Part shown: piece by piece, positions 57,901 through 64,000 of the stretch
Numbering within the stretch: the stretch's first letter is position 1
Layout: the number at the start of each line of letters is the position of its first letter
Assembly: GCA_033064195.1 (NCBI GenBank)
Contig: JARBJD010000092.1
Span: 178,459-242,458 of the forward strand
Origin: Blattamonas nauphoetae
Taxonomy: Eukaryota > Preaxostyla > Oxymonadida
Length of the DNA stretch: 64,000 bases
Direction of reading: 5' to 3'
Position numbers and translations under genes: made by a program
The notes under the pieces: model-generated
What the model was told of the DNA's origin: nothing
The model's input: the letters and a program-made list of their open reading frames with translations, nothing else
The model's database searches: none

Positions 57901-59750
57901 AACGGGACATGAACAAGACGAGGGACATTCGATCCTTCCAAAAGGATTCCCATTGTTCCATTAATGGCACTTGTTGTTCGGATGGTAATTGTTGCTTTAT
58001 TCCCATCCATCGACACATCCAACAAAGAGATGTCTGTTTTCATGTCTGGTGTCAACTGAGGAACGAGTGTGATGTCAGCAGTCCCATCTGATTTGAAATA
58101 CACATTTGGTGAGCCAGAAGTGGAATCGCAGAATACAATCGTGTTGGAGTTGGCGACATCTGTTGCCGTGTTGTTGAAGTATATGTCCCTCGAACTGGAG
58201 AGCTTCGTACACACACATTCTCTGAACTGAAGCGAAGAGAAGGTCATTGATGTGATTTCGTTCACCATCAGCCCACCGCCACCAGTCAACGACGTGCAGG
58301 AAACAAACGCACAGTTGGAGAGAGCGACCACGGACTTCCAGACGTACGCTGCTCCTCCATTGGCTGATGAGCATGTTTCGAAGAAGCAGTGTTCCATCGT
58401 GATCAGCGAGGATCTTGCGCAATACAGAGCGCCAGCGTGTTCTCCTGTTGAGTTTGGTGTTGAACAGTTGGTGAACGAGGAACGTGTGATGTCGACTGGA
58501 AAGTGGAGATGGGTGTAGACGGAACTGTAGGAGACACTAATGGCAGCTCCACTGTTTTGTGGATCGGTGACAGTGCACAGATGGAAGAAGCACTGCGTGA
58601 CGTTCAGAGGACTGTTGGGAGCGCCTATCTGGAGGGCGGCACCGTTAAGGTCACAGGTCATTTCTTTGAATGTGCAGAGGAAGAACGTGATAGACGTGAG
58701 GGGCGAGACGGAATCGACTCGGAATCTGTCGCCTTGGCCGAATTCTTTGAACGATTCGGACTTTTCTTCGTTGGGGGTGGAGTGGCGGACGCACAATGTG
58801 AACGATGTGTTGACGCAGGCCAAAGAGCCTCCCAAATTCGGATCCATCATTGTTGTTCCGTGTTGGTGGTTAGTTGAGTTCGATATGGCGCATCCAATCA
58901 CTTTTTGTTCAACATTTGACCCGAATCGGGAGTGCGATGGGAGATGTGTTGGCTGGTTGTTTTGGCTGCTCATGTTGACAAGAAAGCAGAATTGGAGGAA
59001 AGTGTTCATCTGAAGAGCGGATGAGGCGAGGAGACCATGCTGGCTGGGCTGGTTGAGGCCGAAAGAGAGAAGAGGACCTGTCCCAAAATGAAGTGTCTGT
59101 GATTCCATTCTGAGGTCACTTCCGACGACAGAAAGAGAAGAAAGTGGTTGATATGATCCAAGATCGGGAGTATTCATCCCATTTGAAGGAATCGATGTTG
59201 TGGAAGAGATATCCACGATTGGCGTAATGATGTCGGTTTGGGTTTTGAATGCGCAGGAACGGAAAATAATTGAAGAAGCTTCGGGAAATAGGATGTTTGA
59301 TGCTTGCACAACAAATGGGGAGTTGAATTCATTCGTCAGAAGGCTGCTTGTCGAGAAGTGGACACAGCTTGAACGAATGAGACATATTCCTGTTCGATCG
59401 AAGATGCAAACTGCTTGAACTCCTTCAACAGAGAATGAGCTGTTGGAAATCAAAAACATGAAGTCTGATTCCGAGAAAGAATGATTGATTTCTTTATGTG
59501 AAGATCGATCTGATGGTGTATGTGTTAATGTGGCGTTGTGTCCAATGATTGTGACAGATTTTGATTCAATACGAGTAGTAGGTATCAATCGGCGTTCATT
59601 CAGAAGGTGTAAGATCTGTTTTTGAGGTGATCCGACATCCGATGTAAAACGTTCCAGAACTGGGAGATTGTTGGAAAAAGTGTCGTGGATACCAAGAGAT
59701 TGCTCACTTATCAGTAAAGTGATGATAATTACAGGAATAATTTGTGGCAT
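54915..59750 (-). CDS. Beta-helix surface protein without kinase tail (1611 aa)
   Basis: Seen: intronless; ATG at 59750 starts a signal peptide (PQIIPVIIITLLISEQSLG). The first 800 residues parallel the 48050 gene closely (FCDSTSGSPNVYF, LLEGSNVPRLVH, LSNCAFVSC). A second module begins VHVWSRNGNDTLNCGN, then PCKTMEHAF, the classic entry to a right-handed beta-helix; a third has SMECGRESHPCLSLHDAM. The end is a run of helix segments, with no membrane span and no kinase-like region. Either the protein is secreted or the gene has lost its 3' part; it ends 430 bp from the convergent paralogue. Inference: cell-surface or secreted adhesion or binding protein. Confidence 0.82.
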   Translation of the reverse strand: MPQIIPVIIITLLISEQSLGIHDTFSNNLPVLERFTSDVGSPQKQILHLLNERRLIPTTRIESKSVTIIGHNATLTHTPSDRSSHKEINHSFSESDFMFLISNSSFSVEGVQAVCIFDRTGICLIRSSCVHFSTSSLLTNEFNSPFVVQASNILFPEASSIIFRSCAFKTQTDIITPIVDISSTTSIPSNGMNTPDLGSYQPLSSLSVVGSDLRMESQTLHFGTGPLLSFGLNQPSQHGLLASSALQMNTFLQFCFLVNMSSQNNQPTHLPSHSRFGSNVEQKVIGCAISNSTNHQHGTTMMDPNLGGSLACVNTSFTLCVRHSTPNEEKSESFKEFGQGDRFRVDSVSPLTSITFFLCTFKEMTCDLNGAALQIGAPNSPLNVTQCFFHLCTVTDPQNSGAAISVSYSSVYTHLHFPVDITRSSFTNCSTPNSTGEHAGALYCARSSLITMEHCFFETCSSANGGAAYVWKSVVALSNCAFVSCTSLTGGGGLMVNEITSMTFSSLQFRECVCTKLSSSRDIYFNNTATDVANSNTIVFCDSTSGSPNVYFKSDGTADITLVPQLTPDMKTDISLLDVSMDGNKATITIRTTSAINGTMGILLEGSNVPRLVHVPFGTASSTSTIGTVEVSKGDYGVLPILTDGQTYSLRSVSIPGYSLAVLLPAKVMSAESECANGMCTTINIVFRGQDFLTDLTFLLFLDGIDEPIPFLCETQTSATISSLRIGIGYDLTHSTTYTLISIVENAVTDPHQILCDGVTFTTPPIPLLSTVHVWSRNGNDTLNCGNVFDPCKTMEHAFARLGDSKSTLLLHGTFNHVSVWEIPFSSLVLSHNRGFDELGSTTTHSTIRVGADGGFIVDGATATRFESLSFILPSLSTVEVYAEIKTGLLTIMNCMVTGDVSTSSSLSARHPSFVRTRNVIDLLRLTTTQLEHLSVATLSARQSVGLTQILKLEAESVHTQSTAGSAAFFTLSNASSLDLSSSSLTSCSSSNTNCLGGGVSFSLSGSASLVIQFCSFVSCSVGDGGRGGGVGLAFSSDSSNNYLLDTLTFAHNTATFGRDLFILAESLDKCVTINHFLFNLHPPGFDRSNALFGSDRVVYVEETDLFPFLFPNNRYKNVFIDSVDETGQASTSMECGRESHPCLSLHDAMDHLLNADSEEELSQCVLERSLVLIGDFVFGEEGDVELCGYVSVGQPAGLVLCIIPIRTHKRTQTDPVQFGRVRFDQSGSIGCRLSFGLSEIVPPQTVLMKHLEFVLPLSSTHPQPIIAVQSMSLSLIDCVVKSIDTTQAVSSLLSFHTSLTSMSESIRLRVSHLVAQNLILSQPLISIKSSADLPLLMDSLSTGHSSMLSQTLPFSLPPSLSIEDSFFDCVSLRIDATHENVIETGSVLFADLSFPLSELLIRDCSFSSCSTVIISLPIESDLLSSLACGVCCFSLARSHLTLIDLSFMNCSFLLDASYVVPPSPSLLALTSHALAVRFLPSQNISQLASPLSAASIDSPLMAKIQSADLANPSFLFDNSLRQSPLASALELVGVEMDAGSSLDPAHPLPLALFVSEHCTPSLSAHSCVFRFDTADPVNVGLAVVHERGGAWPAQRNLLFVNCTSSQREES

Positions 59751-60077
59751 TTCCTGGTGAAGGGAAATGGTTCATCGCACCCATTCTTCGGTTGACCGGA
59801 CAGTCAATCGCACAGTCTTCTTTCTTTTCACTCGAGGCCGAAGGATGACGAGTCGAATCTCTAGTTATGTTTCACAGTCGTGTACAAAAGTATCTGAATT
59901 TTTTCAAAAGAAAAAAAATGGGAGGATCGTATACAAGTTCTTTCTGTGGATGACCTTGTTGGATACAGTATCCGCCAAATTGATTCGTCGAAGGATTTTG
60001 GTAGGCATGGGCAGTGGTCGGTCTGAGAACATCGAGTCCAGTCCCTAAAAATAAAACAGTCGGCGACTTTTTTGAAC
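59751..60077. other. Upstream region of the 54915-59750 gene
   Basis: No coding support. Likely promoter side of the minus-strand gene; no recognisable promoter element. Confidence 0.4.
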
Positions 60078-60148
60078 TGCCCTTTAGTCGAGTGGTAGCA
60101 CATAAGCTTTTTGCTCCCCGGACCCAGGATCGAATCCCGCCAGGGTCA
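60078..60148 (+). ncRNA. tRNA-like sequence, possible tRNA-Lys(TTT) relic or SINE head
   Basis: Seen: TAGTCGAGTGG (60085-60095) fits the Pol III A box (TRGYNNARNNG) and GGATCGAATCC (60127-60137) fits the B box with A for T at tRNA position 54. A loop CTTTTTG would give anticodon TTT. Acceptor and T stems pair only partly in every register I tried. T runs follow (TTTTT at about 60161). So it is tRNA-derived, but whether it is a working tRNA is doubtful. Confidence 0.45.
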
Positions 60149-61149
60149 CTTTATTGTTTCCTTTTTCTCATTTTTGATTCACAACAACTCTATAATTGGT
60201 TCATCTCATATTTCTCAAAATTAATGTTCAACACGTCGTAGATCAAGAGTCCCTGAGTCGGTCTGTCCTTCCCCAACATCGGACAAAAAGTCGGCCTGTC
60301 AGACCGACTCCGACTCCTCCTCTTCGTTCTGACAGCATCTCCACGAATCCAAACAATTACAAAACGGTATTCTTTTTCTTCTCAGTACTTACTTCTCGTT
60401 TTCACTCATGATCTCACATGCGATTCCAGTTGTTCCACTGTCGAGTCAGATCGAGACATGATCCTCAACAGTCTTCACAATTTCTCATTTCTCTTCTACT
60501 GATCATCTTACGGTTTCGCTTTTCCATTTTTTCTCTTTTCAGGATGCATGAACCACATGATCGGAAGTGAACGAACAGATCTCCAACATCGTCTTGGCAC
60601 ACCCGTATCTCAACACGAGAGTCAAGTTCTCTCTTTTCATTCATTATTTTCGCCATTCCATGCTTTCTTCTTCTCCAGGACGTCGATCTTGAGTCACATA
60701 CAATAATCAGTCTGTTTCTCCATCATTGATTATTTCTGTGTCATATGAAGAAGAAATTTTCATTCTCTCACACTCCTCGGGACTTCCTCTTTCGATTTTC
60801 AAATAGATCCTGTTTGATCGAGCAGACCATCCTCAACTCGTCCAACTTGCCCAACTTACTCTAATATGCCCCGCAATCTCTGTGTCATCTCTCTCTGGAG
60901 CTCTTCAGTCCCCTTTTCGATGATTTATCTGTCAACCTCAACAATAGCTTGTCAATGACATGGGCCATCATTGACTGTGGTATGGCAGTTCGTAAAACGA
61001 CTGTCATCTCTCACCTCCTTTTCCCTCACCCTTTCACGCGAATGAATTGATCGCCACTGGATGTCCCACGATCTTCATCTATTGTGAAGGATCATGAACA
61101 TCTCACATAATTACCCTGTATGGCCCTCTTTTCCTGTTTTATTCCTAGT
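60149..61149 (+). other. Probable upstream exons of the next gene, not resolved
   Basis: Several pyrimidine-rich tracts ending in AG (for example before 60542, 60680 and 61155) are followed by short coding-like stretches such as EQISNIVLAHPYLNTRVK and ILFDRADHPQLVQLAQLT. I could not join them into one frame, so no exon borders are claimed. Confidence 0.35.
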
Positions 61150-61792
61150 TTTTAGGATCTGATGGAGAGGAACCAAGCCTTCATCACCATGCTCACTATC
61201 AAGGCTCCTTCCGAAATTTATGCCAATCAAAACAGTCATTTGAATGCTCTTTCCAAATGCTTCCAACACACAGCCACCTTCTCTTTCTCTGTTCATCGTC
61301 ATCTTCAGCCCCTCCCGACCTCATCGATTCGTTTCTCAAATCAGTCGACATCTCCTCCTCTCCCTCCGACACTCCCTTCCGTCACGATCGACACCTGAAC
61401 CTGATCTCCGCACTCAGCCAGTCTTCGTCTCCTCTCGTCACCAAACTCAGCGAACCGCTCCTCGACCCAACATTCCCTCTCCGCTCCCTCCTCTCCCCTC
61501 GCTCGTTCACCGACCCTGCCAGCTCCTTCCTCCGATTGGCCAATACAAACCCTGAATTCTTCCGACGCATCATCGAGAACAACACTGGCCACATTTTGGA
61601 CATCGCCATTTCCACTGCAGTGAATTCTATTCGAGTGGTGCCAGAAGTGCTATCTGAACCACGCTGTCTGGACTTTGGGAGAGCGACTCCTAATTGGGTT
61701 GTGCTGCTCAACGCGATTGCAGACGTGAAGATGGATCTGACACAAAACAGCGACAATCAAAACCACATCCTCCTAGCACATCATCAGCCAAC
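61150..61792 (+). CDS. Helical (armadillo-like) protein, partial, runs into a tandem repeat
   Basis: Seen: from about 61305 a frame without stops reads SSAPPDLIDSFLKSVDISS, FLRLANTNPEFFRRIIENN, ILDIAISTAVNSIRVVPEVL and WVVLLNAIADVKMDLTQNSD, leucine-rich and helical like the 36070 gene family. It follows an acceptor-like TTTTTAG at about 61149-61155; the first 150 bases are open in a different frame, so an intron or frame change lies between. The frame enters the 27-bp array at about 61793 and stays open into it. The true 3' end is not in the window or has been replaced by the array. Confidence 0.55.
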
Positions 61793-64000
61793 TCTCCCGA
61801 ATCATCACTCTCGCCCGCATCTCCCCAATCGTCACTCTCGCCCGCTTCTCCCGAATCATCACTCTCGCCCGCATCTCCCGAATCATCACTCTCGCCCGCT
61901 TCTCCCGAATCATCACTCTCGCCCGCTTCTCCCCAATCGTCACTCTCGCCCGCTTCTCCCCAATCGTCACTCTCGCCCGCTTCTCCCCAATCGTCACTCT
62001 CGCCCGCTTCTCCCGAATCATCACTCTCGCCCGCTTCTCCCGAATCATCACTCTCGCCCGCTTCTCCCCAATCGTCACTCTCGCCCGCTTCTCCCGAATC
62101 ATCACTCTCGCCCGCATCTCCCGAATCATCACTCTCGCCCGCTTCTCCCGAATCATCACTCTCGCCCGCTTCTCCCCAATCGTCACTCGCCCGCTTCTCC
62201 CCAATCGTCACTCGCCCGCTTCTCCCCAATCGTCACTCGCCCGCTTCTCCCCGAATCATCACTCTCGCCCGCTTCTCCCCGAATCATCACTCTCGCCCGC
62301 TTCTCCCCAATCGTCACTCGCCCGCTTCTCCCCAATCGTCACTCGCCCGCTTCTCCCCAATCGTCACTCTCGCCCGCTTCTCCCGAATCTTCACTCTCGC
62401 CACTTCTCCCCAATCGTCACTCGCCACTTCTCCCCAATCGTCACTCTCGCCCGCTTCTCCCCAATCGTCACTCTCGCCCGCTTCTCCCGAATCATCACTC
62501 TCGCCCGCTTCTCCCGAATCATCACTCTCGCCCGCTTCTCCCCGAATCATCACTCTCGCCCGCTTCTCCCCGAATCATCACTCTCGCCCGCTTCTCCCCA
62601 ATCGTCACTCTCGCCCGCTTCTCCCCAATCGTCACTCTCGCCCGCTTCTCCCCAATCGTCACTCGCCCGCTTCTCCCCGAATCGTCACTCTCGCCACTTC
62701 TCCCCAATCGTCACTCGCCCGCTTCTCTGATCGTCACTCTCGCCCGCTTCTCCCCAATCGTCACTCTCGCCCGCTTCTCCCAGAATCATCACTCTCGCCC
62801 GCTTCTCCCCGAATCATCACTCTCGCCCGCTTCTCCCAATCGTCACTCGCCCGCTTCTCCCCAATCGTCACTCTCGCCCGCTTCTCCCCAATCGTCACTC
62901 TCGCCCGCTTCTCCCGAATCATCACTCTCGCCACTTCTCCCCAATCGTCACTCTCGCCACTTCTCCCCAATCGTCACTCTCGCCCGCTTCTCCCCAATCG
63001 TCACTCTCGCCCGCTTCTCCCCAATCGTCACTCTCGCCCGCTTCTCCCGAATCATCACTCTCGCCCGCTTCTCCCCAATCGTCACTCGCCCGCTTCTCCC
63101 GAATCATCACTCTCGCCCGCTTCTCCCGAATCATCACTCTCGCCCGCTTCTCCCCAATCGTCACTCTCGCCCGCTTCTCCCCAATCGTCACTCTCGCCCG
63201 CTTCTCCCCAATCGTCACTCTCGCCCGCTTCTCCCCAATCATCACTCTCGCCCACATCTCCCGAATCATCACTCTCGCCCGCTTCTCCCCAATCGTCCTC
63301 TCGCCCGCTTCTCCCCAATCGTCACTCTCGCCCGCTTCTCCCAATCGTCACTCTCGCCCGCTTCTCCCCAATCGTCACTCTCGCCCTTCTCCGAATCATC
63401 ACTCTCGCCCGCATCTCCCGAATCATCACTCTCGCCCGCTTCTCCCCAATCATCACTCTCGCCCGCTTCTCCCCAATCGTCACTCGCCCGCTTCTCCCCA
63501 ATCGTCACTCTCGCCCGCTTCTCCCCAATCATCACTCTCGCCCTTCTCCCTGATCGTCACTCTCGCCCGCTTCTCCCAGATCGTCACTCTCGCCCGCTTC
63601 TCCCCAATCGTCACTCGCCCGCTTCTCCCGAATCCTCCTCGCCCTTCTCCCCGAATCATCACTCTCGCCGCTTCTCCCCAATCGTCACTCTCGCCCGCTT
63701 CTCCCCAATCATCACTCTCGCCCGCTTCCTCCCCGAATCATCACTCTCGCCCGCTTCTCCCCAATCGATCACTCTCGCCCGCTTCTCCCCAATCGTCACT
63801 CTCGCCCGCTTCTCCCCAATCGTCACTCGCCCGCTTCTCCCAATCATCACTCTCGCCCGCTTCTCCCAATCATCACTCTCGCCCGCTTCTCCCAATCATC
63901 ACTCTCGCCCGCTTCTCCCCAATCGTCACTCTCGCCCGCTTCTCCCCAATCGTCACTCTCGCCCGCTTCTCCCCAATCGTCCTCCTCGCCCGCTTCTCCC
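61793..64000. repeat. 27-bp minisatellite, about 80 copies, runs off the window
   Basis: Seen: unit TCACTCTCGCCCGCTTCTCC plus CCAATCG, with a common variant ending CGAATCA. Many units have lost two to four bases (TCACTCGCCCG, CGCCACTTCTCC), and indels become more frequent towards the right end. In one frame it reads S-P-A-S-P-Q-S-S-L, but indels make translation hop between three frames, so constraint on coding is unlikely. It begins inside a coding region. Confidence 0.95.

Noticed and set aside
61694-63553. 619-codon frame of S-P-A-S-P repeats
   Set aside because: It follows the 27-bp array through indels, changing repeat phase; the helical protein upstream uses another frame.
1-64000. Alternative genetic code with TAA/TAG read as an amino acid, as in some oxymonads
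   Set aside because: Rebuilt genes end at TAA, TAG or TGA at sensible places, and only one in-frame TAA was found inside a gene.

Overview
The window is nuclear DNA of a microbial eukaryote. Several genes can be rebuilt exactly by removing short GT-AG introns (about 28-133 nt), and the standard stop codons apply. There are long intronless genes for receptor-like proteins: secretory signal, Ser/Thr-rich right-handed beta-helix ectodomain, one membrane span and a degenerate kinase-like tail. Together with kinase, SPRY-like and armadillo-like families this resembles what I know of oxymonad flagellates (Preaxostyla, e.g. Blattamonas). That assignment is inference, not proven.

Region 1 (148-15683) is one small protein kinase gene on the minus strand, cut in two by 14.2 kb of nested transposons. 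Joining six exons across the insert gives an exact 326-codon frame with the main kinase motifs present. The insert consists of: (i) a 10.3-kb pogo/Tigger-like element (980-11315) with identical 263-bp terminal inverted repeats, whose transposase holds about 66 perfect-length 30-bp repeats; inside it lie a decayed DD34D mariner (6021-7629) and a 3-kb array of 39/40-bp repeats; (ii) an abutting DD41D mariner-type element (11316-15166) with a near-intact transposase; inside that lies a 2.5-kb hAT-like element (12522-15046, 8-bp target duplication) carrying a frame-broken, intron-containing gene fragment.

Region 2 (16366-34677, minus strand) holds a 1277-aa beta-helix receptor-like pseudokinase, two members and a stray tail of an uncharacterised helical family, and a giant (about 3600-codon) receptor-like pseudokinase interrupted by one in-frame TAA.

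Region 3 (35500-46888) has a relic of an ABCC-type ABC transporter, a four-exon armadillo-like protein of 1049 aa (minus), a 1740-aa protein with two NT-C2 domains, coiled coils and a dilute-like C-terminus (plus), and a multi-exon pseudokinase with a SPRY-like tail (plus).

Region 4 (48050-64000) has two paralogous beta-helix genes arranged tail to tail. The plus-strand one is a complete receptor-like pseudokinase; the minus-strand one lacks membrane span and kinase tail. After them come a tRNA-like sequence and the 5' part of another plus-strand gene, which runs into a 27-bp tandem array reaching the window end.

No rRNA, CRISPR, prokaryotic operon or viral gene was seen.
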